From Linum tenue (Eukaryota > Streptophyta > Magnoliopsida > Malpighiales > Linaceae), in contig CAMGYJ010000005.1 of the NCBI GenBank assembly GCA_946122785.1, positions 61,268,200 to 61,332,199 of the forward strand: a stretch of DNA of 64,000 nt, read 5' to 3'. Positions 34,152 to 46,340 of the stretch are shown piece by piece. Below the pieces are notes generated by a model, which was given only the letters and a program-made list of their open reading frames with translations, ran no database searches and was not told the origin of the DNA. Numbering within the stretch: position 1 is the stretch's first letter; every line of letters begins with the position of its first letter. The position numbers and the translations under genes were made by a program.

Positions 34152-35367
34152 TGTTGGATTGATGAGATTTTTGGGAATAGATCTACATTAAATTACCTCT
34201 ACTCCTATGAAGGATCAATGAGAGCTCCAAACTACGACTATGGCTATTTGTAGAGAAAAAGAATAAAGTTTGATATAGGCGTTAATTGTTTGGTTATGGA
34301 ACCTTTGTCTCTGTCAAACCCTACTCCTATTTATAGCCATGGGGAGATAAGTATCGTAGAAAATTGCCTCTTGGTTAACTCCCAAAAGGAACCGCTCATT
34401 GCTTCCTCGGAGTGGTGGTTACTCCTTCAACAGGCTAGTTGCCTCTCTTGGAACCATCGTGGGTCTTGGAAGCTTGCCTCCCCTGGTCTTGTTCCAAACC
34501 TCATGCCATGCTAGTCATTTGATAAGCATGTGGTGGTCTCACAAAGGGGATCTTGGTCCTCTTGCCTCGTGGCCATGAACTTCTTACTCATGTCCATGAC
34601 CTTCTTGTCTCACTACCACGGAACTCTTTGGACTTAGTCACTAGAAATATAATGCTCCACCACCACACCCTTCTCACTCGTCCCCCTGACCCCTCTCGCG
34701 AGACGGCCATGCACCTCTTAATCATGCACATGGCCCCTCTCGTGAGGCTGCATGACCTTCCTAGAATTAGTATATTTTGGGTCGTTCAGTCTTGGTCATG
34801 AGGCTTGATCTCATGGCATGGCCTCTTCATTCGCGGCCGTGGACTTCTTGGTCATGTCCGTGGCCTTTTCCATGACACGGCATATGGCCTTCTCATACTT
34901 AATATTTTTCAATCGTGCCTAGGGCCTCGTCTCTCGCGTCCATGCCCCTTCTTCATTAAGCGGTATGGACCTCTCAAACTTAGTCATTTTTGTCTCCTTG
35001 TGGCATGAACCCTTGACCTGTGCCACGCTGTGTGCTCTTCATCGCCACTATGGCCCATGCAAATGGTGGTGGGACAACTTCCTCGTGTCCATGGTCCCTC
35101 TCGTTGAGATAACATGGATTCTAGACGAACATGGGCTCTTCGTGAGGCGGCATGGCCTTCCCAGACTTAGTTTTTATACAATCTCATGGCGTGGCATGAC
35201 CTCCTATCATATCCATGCTCACTATGACTTAGTGGCTTGGGCTTAAAAGCAATATCCATAAGGCCCAATTTAAATAACATTGATTTTTATAATTGATGTG
35301 GCCTTATAAATTCATTGATTACTTTGTAACTCATCAATATGGTACAAGATAATTTTAGGTGTCAACA
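34152..35367 (-). mobile_element. Solo LTR of a large LTR element, 1.2 kb
   Basis: Ends TGTTGGATTG and GGTGTCAACA give TG...CA boundaries, and the minus-strand LTR begins TGTTGACACC. A TATA box TATAAATAGG on the minus strand lies near 34330-34340. The stretch 34550-35230 consists of diverged repeats built on words like CATGGCCTTC and CTCGTGAGGC. No partner LTR or internal region is adjacent. A target duplication was not found, so the boundaries are provisional. Confidence 0.62.
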
Positions 35368-35761
35368 GATACGCACCATGCTTTACTAGTGTTGTTTGCC
35401 GCTTTGGCCTTCGTTTTGTCTCACCAACTTCATCGCCATTTCAGTAGATCAGATCCGCTATCGCATCGTCCGTCTCCAGCTCCAAGTTCTTGGTTTGTAG
35501 CTACTATAACCTATATGCTTTCCAGTTTTGACTTTAATTAATATTTATACTCCTATCTCAAATGGATCTCACCCATATTTATTCCTTACTCTTTTCCTAT
35601 AAACAAACCAACTTATGTTGTCATTTTTTCTTTTTTCTATTGCGGCTTCCGCATAGCATATATTCTTGGATACGAGGAGTTTGGTGTAGTATGCTTCTAC
35701 TATTGGATTTATGCAAACTCAGCATGGCAGTATAACTCATGTTTGTTATCAAGTGAATTTA

Positions 35762-36603
35762 GGGGTCGTTTGCTTCAAGGATTTGGTACCAAAAAACCAA
35801 CTATCAAGGATTTAGGTACAATCCGTTGTTTGCTTGCACCTTTTTTGGAGATCAAATTCGTGGGGCCCACGGATTTTAAGGGTCCAAATCCGTGGACCCC
35901 ACGGATTTATAAATCCCACATGTTGATGTGGGATTTGGAATATGGCATAAATCCTTGATGATATTTTACCCATATACCCTCATGCACTTTTAATATTCCA
36001 TGGTTGCCCTCAAATTTAACTATTATTCATTATAATTAACAATAAATGAATAATATAAACGTTCAATTAATGTGCAAACATGAGTTAGATTTTTTATATC
36101 ATTTCTTGTGTTCTAGTTTTCTTTGACCTTTTCATGGAACGTGTAATTCTTTGTTCCCCCGATTCTAATATATGTTGTTATATGTTACTTTTGAAAAGGA
36201 GGACAAAGAATTGGTAATTGATTATGTTACGTTAAAAGTTAAAACGGAATTTTCTCGTTTATTATTATTGTCCATGTGGCAACATTATGCTTATTAGTAT
36301 GTATTGTCCTTGTTTTGTGTACATATCATAAACATAAACATGTCAAACATACAGAAAATGATAGTAAGGTAATTTTGAAGTTTTGTCCTTGTGTACATAT
36401 CATAAATATGTCAAACATATAGAAAAGGGCATTAATGTAATTTTTGACTTCCAGTAGTAAATCCCACACCTTTAAATCCATGATAAAAACATCCCAACAA
36501 ACAAAGGATTGTTACAAATCCATGATGCCTCAAATCCTTGATAAATCCTTGGGTTTTTAAATTACAAAACCCTCATTTTTAAATCCATGAAGCAAACGAC
36601 CCC
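35762..36603. mobile_element. PIF/Harbinger-type MITE, 842 bp
   Basis: Termini GGGGTCGTTTGCTTCA and TGAAGCAAACGACCCC are perfect inverted copies. A TTA duplication flanks it (35759-35761 and 36604-36606). It shares its outermost bases with the element at 16859-18019. Internally it has inverted GTGGGGCCCACGG and CCGTGGACCCCACGG stretches. Confidence 0.93.
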
Positions 36604-36606
36604 TTA

Positions 36607-37311
36607 GGTTGCATTGCGGATTTGTTTGTTCCAGTTGGTGAATTTGGAGGGGTTGGATTTCTAGGAACATAATACTTTGGAAACATGTTCATTATTTGCT
36701 TGTTTTGGGGTTTGGTTGAATTTCGGAATATTGCGTTGAAATTATTGGGCTTTGTAAATATTGAACCTTATGCTGTTGTCACTACTCTACTTTGTGTGCG
36801 GAACTGGTATTGGATGTTACTAGATGTTTTTGTTGGTTGGTTATGGTGGAGATTGCAAAGGTTTTTCAGCTGGAGTCATTCAAGTCTGTCTCGGTTTGGT
36901 ATAACCATAGGTTTCGTCCTTCTGGTTTCTTTATGTCGATTTTGTTGGGGTTGTTTGGAACATCTCGATTTGCTAAATGTCGTTCGGAGCATCCTGATTT
37001 CCATGCTGCTATTTAGAGCACGTGGTTTCGTTTTATGTTTTGATGATGTTATTCAAAGCATCTTGATCGCCATGTTGCTTTTCGGAGCACGTGGTTATGT
37101 TAGTTCGATGGACAAGACGACTTTGGAAAGAGCCTTTGCTATCTTAACTCAACACCATGGACGTTTCACAAGGCATGAGGCATGATTTTCAATGACATCA
37201 GTGTATTTGGCAGGATTATGTTTTTTTATTATTTTCTGATCACATTATTCGTAGTGATTTGTGTCGGTTTTCAAATTGTTAGTAAGTTATTACCATCAAT
37301 TCGTGGGAGGG
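36607..37311 (+). other. Internal remnant of the copia-type element
   Basis: A long frame at 36685-37185 is hydrophobic and contains two diverged copies of a segment (RSILISMLLFRARGFV and QSILIAMLLFGARGYV). The DNA shows a matching direct repeat near 36985-37100. No retroelement protein domain was recognised. Confidence 0.45.
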
Positions 37312-37518
37312 TATTAGAGTATGAGTACTATTGTGTAATTTGTTAAGAGTCATATTTCCTATTAGTTTCGGTTTCCATGTTAGAGTTTTAGAAGGAATGT
37401 GTTTTCCTTATTAGTATAAGGATTATAATGGGAGTAGGTCATTGTAATCTCTATATAAACCATTTGTGGTGTCAGTAATAAGATACAACAGTTTCCATCG
37501 AATTCTGATTTTCCAACA
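37312..37518 (+). repeat. 3' LTR of the copia-type element
   Basis: It begins TATTAGAGTATGAG and ends GATTTTCCAACA. It aligns along its length with 33266-33484 but with substitutions and small indels, indicating an old insertion. Confidence 0.82.
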
Positions 37519-39772
37519 ATAGTAACTACCAACATAACAACATCCTTTCCCCTCTTTCCCCTCTTCCTTTGCATCTCTTTGGTTAAGGTTCCATATACAA
37601 AATTACCAGCGGTGAATCTAGGAGACAGAAGAGCATTGGGTCTCATATTAATGGAAAATTTAAAATCATAAACAAAAATATATAATAACAATATGACAGT
37701 CTTATAATCTAGCAAATTCATCCATATCTGGACCATTTACTAGTTATACAAAATCTTATTATCAAATAACACTAGATCAAATTTTAAATAGTACTTGAGT
37801 CGAATAGGTAAAATTTGAAAATTCATAAGTACTATACTAGCTCTGGACCTAGAGGAGGTCCGGTAGTGGCCAGGGTTGGCCCTCCGCTACATCCGCCACC
37901 GCAAATTACAGTTTGGTATCTAAACGTAATAGTTTTAAATATTTAGTGTCTAAAATAAATTTTTTAAATATATGTACTAAAAATATTGATAAAAAATTAT
38001 ATTTATGTACGCAAAATTTTTTCTTAATTTTGATACCTGAAATTTTTAAAATTTACACATAGTCAAATGTTATGACTTATGAGGTTTGTGGTATGCTTTG
38101 AGAAACTTGTGATCTGTTTATGAGGTTTCTGGTACGCTTTCGAAAATTTGTGGTGTATTTTATGAGGCTTCTAGTATGCAAACAATCAAAAATCCGATTC
38201 AAATCCTAAAACCCTACGATTTTACAATTTTACTTACCTTTTCTGATCCTGATTTCACTATAAAATCTATAGACCTTAAAGTCCTACACTATTCACGATT
38301 AAACTCCTCAAAATCTTATGATTTTACAATCAATATATTTGGGTCAATTTTACTTATTTTCTTGAGAATTTGAAAAATTACGTCTCTTTTCCTTTCCCTT
38401 TTCCTTCTCCGTCACCAACATCATCTAGTCCTCTTATACTAACCACCATCGACCATCATAAATTCACATCAACGTATTAATCATCATCGATTCATCACTT
38501 TCCAATATTAACTTTGATAAATTGGAACATTAACCTTGAGAAATTATCATTGTAAGTGTTATGTGTTTTTGTGTTATTCGTGGATTTTCTTATTAATGTT
38601 ATTCCATTTTCGTTTTTTTATGGACCTTAAAAGTCTACAATTTTACAATTCTAATTTTACCCACATTTTACATTTTACATAAAATCCTGATTTTGACTGC
38701 TATGTTGGTATGCTTGAGGGGACTTGTGGTATGCTTCAAGAACTAGTGGTCTTATTTTTAGGCTTCGCCTTATATGTGAAAACCTCTTGAACTTCCCAAG
38801 CATGCTTCATTAATCCTCTATAATCGTCCAAGCTTTGAGCCAAAATATTTTGGTTGAGACAACATCACATTAACTGCGCCCCTTCTATGGATGCTAAGCT
38901 CTCCACTCGAACAGAGTGTAAATAGAAGAATGTAGTGAATTTTCGCAGTGTTTCTACAACTGAGGCCTAACTCTCTATTTATGCTAGTTATATGAAGGAG
39001 TATTTTTAGTTTTTTCCCTTCAAAAGTCGGCCAAAACCTTCATTGTACGACTAAGATGCGGATTGTGACTTGGGGACAAAGTAGGAACCTTCTAGAAGTT
39101 CTGAGGGCTTAGACCCTTAGTGGAGTCCCAGTGGCGGCACCCATCGCCGCCGATTTTACTTCTTGGGTTACTTTTCCAACAAGCAACCTCTCATGGCGAT
39201 TGGGCTCCGACTTCATGATTTGGACTCCGGCTTCATGCTTTGGACTAGCGATGGTTGGACCCGTATGAGATCCGACGTCAGTACTTCTTAAGATTGGGCT
39301 GAGTTTTCTTTCAATCGGCTTCTCTTGGGCTCTAGTTGAGACTTCTAAAAGTGTTCACCTTCTTTAGGCTCCATCTTATAGGTGAAAAACTTCTTGAACT
39401 TTCCATGTATGCTCCATTGATTCTCCATAATTTTCCAAGTTTTGATCAAAAATAGGAAATGTTGTATTTTACCTTGGAAAGTACAGAAACATACCAAAAA
39501 GGCATAAAAGTATAGCAAGATACAATCTAGGTCTAATAAAAACTCGTTTATGAAATAGTTATGATATTCATACGAGATTAAGTAAAAATACCTAAAGATG
39601 CATTGAAAGAAGGGGAATATGTATCAAATATGAAAGTGATAAACACTATAAATAGAGTGTTATCAATGAGTCGAATTAAACGTAATCAAATGACTATGCT
39701 TACTAAGATTGGAAATGTAGGCACCTACTACCATAACCAATGGGTTCACCTACATTGTTGGATCAAGATTTT
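37519..39772. other. AT-rich intergenic stretch with local repeats
   Basis: No gene was supported. A CTTGTGGTATGCTTNNAG-like word recurs near 38090, 38120 and 38730. A segment of about 100 bp (TTCTTGAACTT, CCAAG, TGCTCCATT) is repeated directly at about 38765-38850 and 39365-39450. It could be decayed LTR-element sequence, since a CTCTATTTATGC TATA-like word occurs between the copies. Confidence 0.4.
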
Positions 39773-40080
39773 GAGTAACACTATAAGAATGAGACGACCA
39801 GTCGTGCTGCATGGTAGAGTATATCACTTCTTGACCCCCAACTTGCATCCACCCTACCGCCATCGACAGAGATTCCCGTAGAAGATGTCTCCAACTCAGA
39901 GACCAAGACTCTTTCACCCACTTTTTGAGTAACACTATAAGAATGAGACGACCAGTCGTCCTGCATGGTAGAGTATATCACTTCTTGACCCCTAACTTGC
40001 ATCCACCCTACCGCCATCGACAAAGATTCCCGTAGAAGATGTCTCTAACTCAGAGACCAAGATTCGTTCACCCACTTTGC
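39773..40080 (+). repeat. 154-bp tandem duplication
   Basis: Copies at 39773-39926 and 39927-40080 start GAGTAACACTATAAGAATG and differ at only a few positions (for example GTCGTGCTGC against GTCGTCCTGC). No coding content was recognised. Confidence 0.9.
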
Positions 40081-40239
40081 GTGTCGAGTAAGTTCTTTCT
40101 CCTTTTCGCCATGCATAAACGGAACCAACAATTAGGATAAGCACAAAAATTAAAGCTTATCGCATAGTTAATTTCCTCTCTTCCATTTTTCCCTTTTATC
40201 TGACTTCTCTTTAGAACTTACCCATCCAAACAATTAAGG

Positions 40240-41520
40240 GGTTGCCATCGGTGTCCCAACGCCGATCGGTGGCAGCCCTCTGCCCTTTTCACGCTTTGTT
40301 ATTTTTCGTGCATTTCATGCTTTCCTTCTTCTCCTTCCTTTCTTTGGGTTCTCTCCTGGTTTTTTTGTTGTTCTTAATTATCTTTGCCCTATTTAAGGGA
40401 GTTTTCTTTCCCGTTCGTGGGTTCTTTCCTCCCCTCTGTGGGATGTGGTTTTGGCCTCTGGACTATTCACTTTAGATATGGAGATGATGTCCGATCTAAG
40501 ATGCGAAGGAGGCCAGATCCGACCCAGATCTGGCTTGTTTTCTCCTCTTCTCTTCCATCTCTAACTCCTTGTCACATCTTGCAGGTCATGGTATTTTGGA
40601 GATGCAACCGTTTGGCGTTGGACTCGGTTAAATGAGCTTGAAGACATAGGTGCTTCTCCTCTGTTCCCTCCATCGACCGTCTAGTCGTTTCTCATGTTTT
40701 CTCTTTGCTGGAGCGACGGGAGACGGAAGACGGTTGGCTCGGGGTGGGATGGTTGAAGATATCTTCTTCTTCATCCCTCCATCAGGGTGTGATGGAGGCT
40801 GAGCTACTGCTTCGTGCATGGTGGTGGTTGCTAAGAGGACGCGACACTGCAGGTTTAACCTAGCAGCGGTGAAGGTTCGGCTGCTACGGTGGAGGTTTTC
40901 AGAGAGGCATATTTTTTGCTAGGGTTCTGAAGGCAAAAACACTTTTGTTGGGCCTTGGGTCTGGACCTATTGGGTTCTAGACATTTTTTGTTGTTTTTGG
41001 ATAAGGTGAATTGCATTAAAAGACGGAAAGAAAAAGCTAAAAGTCTGGACATCAAAAGCAGTGATGGCCTAGGGCAAGGGAGAAAACCAGAGACCGAGAA
41101 AAAGCACGAGAGAAAGCAACAGGGCTTCGAGCCTTCAGCGACCAGGAAACCCTTGCGTACAGAAGAGAAGGACCGCCCACGCAGGAGCACAAGCCAGCTC
41201 ACGCAGGAGCAAGAAAACAAACACAAAGAGAGAAGGCAAGGGAATCCAAGGAGGCCCAAAACATCAAATCCTATGAAGACAATTATGCTACCATTCGATA
41301 CATTATCTTTTATCAGCTTTCCCATGGACAACAACCCAATCGAGGACGTTACGGACAATCTTACGGGTTAGAGCCGCTGCAGGGATGGAGGTCTGCCTGA
41401 AGATTCTCTCATCTCTTTGGGCCGGTTGTTTTTTTGTTGTTCACATCCAGTTGATGTCTGCTTGTACTTTTCTGGGCTTGTCCCATTCGCACTCTTAATG
41501 AACTGCTACTTTAAAAAAAA
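40240..41520 (+). mobile_element. LINE-like 3' region, possibly with an inverted LINE piece inside
   Basis: The plus strand ends CTCTTAATGAACTGCTACTTT followed by an A-run at about 41511-41518, typical of a plant LINE 3' end. Inside, minus-strand sequence near 41030-40985 (GTCTTTTAATGCAATTCACC, then CAAAAACAACAAAAAATG) looks like a second LINE tail in opposite orientation. No reverse transcriptase was found. Assignment rests on the tails only. Confidence 0.42.
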
Positions 41521-41524
41521 TTAA

Positions 41525-42328
41525 AGCTTCTATAAAGTTTCGGGTAAAGCCACGTGTGAGGAAATCATTCACTACACATAGGGAAAATCCTACCATGAGA
41601 GAAATATAATAGATGTTGTCTTCACTAATAAAGTCTCGGGTAAAACCATGTGTGAGGCAATCAATCTTTGTACATCGGGAATAGGAATAGTTCAATTGAG
41701 CATCGGTTCGGGACCGTACGATGTTGTTTATGTAGTAAAATCCCTAACCAAGTGAAGTGTTGTTTGAGAATTCTGCTTGGAGAGCACGGTTAAAGCTTCT
41801 GATACCCCGTGTTTTCATTGTTCTCCACATGGATCGAGGAAAAGGAGCTAAACAAAACTCTTAGGGTAATGACTATTTATTAGCTAAACATTTTTTCAGA
41901 TTTTTTTTATTAGCCAAACCTATCCAAATACTAAAAATTAGCCAAATGTTAACTTCCGGTTAGCAAATTTATTAGTAATATTGATTTATCAACATGATAC
42001 TGACTTGGAAGAGACACATGAAGATCAACATACATAAATTTTAGTATTTTAACTAAGAAAATAGTTACAAAATTATTAATGAGAACGTAAAAATGGCTAA
42101 TATTTTGATACATTACGAAAGATTTGACTAATTTATAGCATTTTATTAGGTTTCAAAAATATAAAAGAATCATAAAAATGTTCGGATAAAAAATAGACAT
42201 TACACAAACTCTTATGCTAAAGGTGTAGAAATTGCTCCATCAAGTCTCCAAATAGAACCACTCATTCTACAAAAAGTACAAAAATCGGTAATGCTTTTTA
42301 TAAAAGAGAGAACATATAAATTCTCATT
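41525..42328 (+). repeat. Repeat family R, copy 1 (interrupted by a MITE)
   Basis: It shares AAAGCCACGTGTGAGG, GAGCATCGGTT, CCGTACGATGTTGTTTAT and TTGCTCCATCAAG words in the same order with 47160-47640. An inverted, more diverged part occurs at 47870-48125. The family was not identified, and no coding sequence was seen. Confidence 0.78.
41864..42205. mobile_element. MULE-type MITE, 342 bp, with a preserved empty site elsewhere
   Basis: Termini GGGTAATGACTATTTATTAG and, reversed, GTGTAATGTCTATTTTTTAT are inverted. The 9-bp duplication AAACTCTTA is exact (41855-41863 and 42206-42214). The paralogous R copy near 47505-47520 runs straight through the site without the element, which confirms both boundaries. 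Confidence 0.92.
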
Positions 42329-43838
42329 AAAAGTATGAGAGCACAAAACGTCTTACACTTTTCATCTAGATTGTTTCTACTATTCATTTAGACTCAATTT
42401 TACTATTCAAGTGATTATGATTGGCTCTACTCCTGCGGCAGGCCCTGTGCTCTCTAATTGGCCACCTGTAGACTTGGGAGGGATGCTTAATTCTCCCACT
42501 TGCCCTGTTTGACTTTAAGTTGCAGCGCATTGTATGGTGTGCGAAAGCGCGCGTTGGCCACCTGTACACTTTAACGGGCCCGGTGAAGTCAAAATACAGA
42601 CTTGAGGGGACTAGAGATATATTTTGAGATTGCTTGGTAGGTATAATTCCACGTTGCTTTATTTCGTGCACTCAATTCACCTACCCCATCTGGCCTCCCT
42701 CTATTAGTTCTTTTAGTCTTACAACGTTTCGTTAGAACTCAGAACCACCTCTTCCCCTTCTCTCTCTTCCTCACCCTGTTTTCTCCGAACTCTTTCAGTA
42801 TGAAAAACCATATGAAATCTGGCAGGAAATAATTCGAGAATTCGTTCCTCCCTTGAAGATCTAGATTGGTAGCTCAGAGAAAGATTCTAACTGCAGAATT
42901 CTTCCCTCGCAATTTCGGGCAGATTATACCTTTGTTTTCCCTTTGTCTCATCTGCCTTTGTTTTATCTTTTCTCTCTGCTTAGTTATTTTTCTTCTCTCT
43001 TCTCGTGATATGAGGGGAGTTGAAAGTCATGAAGAGGAAGATTTGAGAAATCTGGTAAGTATTAGGAGTAGATCCAAATCCGCTAGTTGTGACTTTGATT
43101 TTTGGCGATTTATCCTTCTCTCTTTGGTGAGTTTTCTTTACTTTTTTACAGTTCCATTCATCATCCAGATCTCTCGATTCTTCGTAGGAGATTCAGGTTT
43201 CGAGTTTAGTGATAAAAGTTCTATCGACTAGGGGTGTCTGTCGATTCAAACTCTTGCAGGGGATTGGGGTGCTGGGGAACCAACTTTTTGTCGCAGCTCC
43301 GTCATCTCTACAAGGCATGGGTTTTTTTCTCTCTCTTTTCTTGATAGGATTGTTTTTCTCTTTCCAATTTCATTTGTGGTCTCAATCCGCCGGTGTTATC
43401 TTTGATTTTGAGTGATTAGTGGACGATGAAGTGTCTTTCATTTGGTGGTCTTTCTTGACCACTCGCTGAGTCATCTCGGTTCTTTCTTTCTGTCATGTAT
43501 TGAGGATTGGAGTTTATCTGGGCTTTTAGAGGGATTCCACCAGTTATCAACAGTGTTAATTTTTGTTTGAGCATGGTCGTTTTGTTGTGGTATCTGTATA
43601 TGATGGGTTAAAAGTAAAACCCCCAATACTCTTTCCACACTCACCTTGATTTGATTTTTGTATGAGCAGTAATTCAATACGAAAGTTTAAAATTGTTTTG
43701 TTGTCCACAACTGTACAAGGATGTTGTGATCATTTCTACTGAATTCGTGCTCCGATGTTAACAAATTGTCTATGTTCCAATGGATTCAATAGCAGGGCGT
43801 GAAAGATATATCTCTAGGTTAAAGTTCTTTGAAAATGT
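42329..43838 (+). repeat. Tandem unit U1: gene-like 5' region, copy 1
   Basis: About 1.5 kb aligned with the next unit. It has a pyrimidine-rich leader (CTTCCCCTTCTCTCTCTTCC) and an ATG near 43010 opening MRGVESHEEEDLRNL, then a GTAAGT donor, so it resembles a promoter, leader and first exon. The CCCAG acceptor present in copy 2 just upstream of the ATG is altered here (CTCGTGAT). No protein family was recognised, and no downstream exons were located. Confidence 0.5.
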
Positions 43839-46340
43839 TAAAAGTATCATAGCACAAAACGCCTTACACTATTCATCTAGACTGTTTCTGCTATTCATTT
43901 AGACTCAATTTTACTATTCACGTGATTCTGATTGGCTCTACTCCTGCGGCGTGCCATGTGTTCTCTAATTGGCCACCTGTAGACTTGGGAGGGATGCTTA
44001 ATTCTCCCACTTGCCATGTTTGGCTTTGAGATGCAGTGCTTTGTATGCTGTGCGAAAGCACGTGTTGGCCACCGGTACACTTCAATGAGCCCAGTGAAGC
44101 CATAATTAGGGGTGGTAAAATGGTCGGTATCGGTTTAACCGGTTACCGTTTGACCGGTTGTCGGTATACCAGACGCCAGCAAATGTCCACCGAAATCCGA
44201 AATCGAGAATGTATCGGTATACCTATTACTGAATCCGCCTATTCCCGGTTATGCAATGGTCAACCGAAATCATCATCATCATGTCGCCTTTACAGCCATG
44301 ACTCGGGAATATGATTGGCGTGGTCAGCCAGAAATGCCTGGCAGGGGGTTGTCGTCTCGAAAAGATGGAAGATGTGGCAGTAATTTACCATCGTTAGTAG
44401 CAGCGACGGTTGTGGTTATCGGCGGTTGAAGCTTTTGCAGCTTCTGTCACGGAAGCTTGTGAAGGGTCTGCTGTAATTAACAATTTAAACTAACATAATG
44501 AATCAAATCCATTTTAACTCAGTAACACACAAACCTAAATAATAGCAGTATAGTGATTGGGCGAGCGGGGAAGCTCCGACGGTGAGGTCAACGGAACTGG
44601 GGACCGACGGCGACGTGGTCGATGGAAACAGGGTCCAACGGAGAGGATGAGGTACCGTACTGGGTTGCTGGGTCGTCGGTCGTGGGTAGAGCGTGCGCCG
44701 GCGATATGGAGAGGAGGGAGCTTTTTTCTGGAGCTTTGGACCAGGCTGCATTTGGATTTGAGGAGTGATGGTAGGCAGAGGACAGAGACCGATGAATTAT
44801 TTAAGTATTAACTAATTAATTATTAATTTGCTAATCTAATTAGTTACTAGGTTAAATTAGGGGGCAACTTTTGCTCACTGCTGGACTGGGCTTGCTATAT
44901 ATATATATGCCCTTTACCCTTTAATATTCCGGTATCAAAATACCGACATACCGACGGTATATTACCGAGCCCATATCGGTGTACCGTTGCCCCTAATCCC
45001 GCATCCGAATACCGTTGAATACGATTAACGGTTTAAACGGTAACTGCGGTTACCGGTACGGTTTAAACGTTAACCGCAATACCGTTAACCAGCCCTAGCC
45101 ATAATACAGACTTGAGGGGACTAGAGTTATTTTTCTAGCTTGCTTGGGAGGTATAATTCCACGTTGCTCTATATCTTCCACTCAATTCACCTACCCCATC
45201 TGGCCTCCCTCTATTAGTTCCTTTAGTCTTACAACATTTTGTTAGAACTCAGAACCCCCTTTTCCCCTTCTCTCTCTTCCTCACCCAGTTTTCTCCGAAC
45301 TCTTTCAGTAGTAAAAACCATATGAAATCTGGCCGGAAGTAATCCGAGAATTCGTTCCTCCCTTGAAGATCCAGATTGGTAGCTTGGAGAAAGATTCTAA
45401 CTGCAGAATTCTTCCCTCGCAATCTCGGGTAGTTTATGCCTTTGTTTTCCCTTTGTTTCATCTGCCTTTGTTTTATATTTTCTCTCTGCTTACTTATTTC
45501 TCTTCTCTTTTCCCAGGAGATGGGCGGAGTTGAAAGCCATGAAGAGGGAGATTTGAGAAATCTGGTAAGTATCAGGAGTAGATCCAAACCCGCCAGTTGC
45601 GACTTTGATTTTTGGCAATTTATCCTTCTCTCTCTGATGAGTTTTCTTTACTTTTTTACATTTACATTCATCATTCAGATCTCTCGATTCTTCGGAGGAG
45701 ATTCAGGTGTCGAGTTCAGCGATAAAAGTTATATCGACTAGGGGTGCTAGGGAACCAACTTTTTGTCGCATCTCCGTCATCTCTACAAGGCATGGGTTTT
45801 CTGTCTCTTTTCTTGATAGGTTTATTTTTCTCTTTCCAGTTCCATTCGTGGCCTCAATCCACTGGTGTTATCTTTGGTTTTGAGTGATTAGCTGGACGAT
45901 GAAGTGTCTTTCATTTGGCAGTCTTCCTTGACCACTCGCTGAGTCATCTCGGTTCTTTCTTTCTGTCATGTATTGAGGATTGGAGTTTATCTTGGCTTTT
46001 AGAGGGATTCCACCTGTAATCAACTATGTTAATTTTTGTTTGAGCATGGTCCTTTTGTTGTGGTATCTGTATATGACGGGTTAAAAGTAAAAAACCCCTA
46101 CTCTTTCCACACTCACCTTGATTTGATTTTTGTATGAGCAGTAATTCAATACGAAAGTTTAAAATTGTTTTGTTGTCAACAACTGTACACGAATTTTGTC
46201 ATCATTTCTACTGAATTCATGCTCAGATGTTAACCAATTGTTTATTTTTTTAATGGATTCGATTGCTGGGCCTGGCTAAGCAAAGTTCTCCCAGAAGATG
46301 TGAAAGAGATATCTCTAGGTTAAAATTCTCTGAAAATGTT
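43839..46340 (+). repeat. Tandem unit U2: gene-like 5' region, copy 2 (interrupted by a hAT)
   Basis: The same 1.5 kb as U1 with a 991-bp hAT element inserted. The corresponding exon-like piece reads MGGVESHEEGDLRNL before GTAAGTATC (about 45522-45566), preceded by TTTTCCCAG. Base differences from U1 are scattered, so the duplication is not very recent. Function is unknown. It could be a duplicated promoter and first exon or an unclassified element. Confidence 0.5.
44107..45097. mobile_element. hAT-type non-autonomous element, 991 bp
   Basis: Termini TAGGGGTGGTAAAATGG and CCGTTAACCAGCCCTA are inverted. The 8-bp duplication GCCATAAT is exact (44099-44106 and 45098-45105). U1 lacks the element and provides an empty site. 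Its middle (44540-44790) is GC-rich and coding-like but unrecognised. Confidence 0.92.

Larger units (their letters stand above)
33266..37518 (+). mobile_element. Copia-type LTR element lacking recognisable pol, with three nested insertions
   Basis: LTRs at 33266-33484 and 37312-37518 share long matches (GAGTACTATTRTGTAATTTG, AGTAGGTCATTRTAATCTC). A TGGTACCAGAGCC primer site lies directly after the 5' LTR and a GTGGGAGG purine tract directly before the 3' LTR, giving plus orientation. No gag, protease, integrase or reverse transcriptase was found. After removing the hAT, solo LTR and Harbinger insertions, little internal sequence is left. A 5-bp duplication was not clear (ATTAG against ATAGT). 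Confidence 0.82.

Noticed and set aside
35368..35541. Small secreted-peptide-like frame (ALLVLFAALAFVLSHQLHRH)
   Set aside because: Lies inside the copia-type element next to a solo LTR, lacks a plausible mature peptide and has no support as a gene.
44036..44314. Coding frame at the U2/hAT junction
   Set aside because: It spans the hAT terminus and duplicated unit with no domain; a chance frame.
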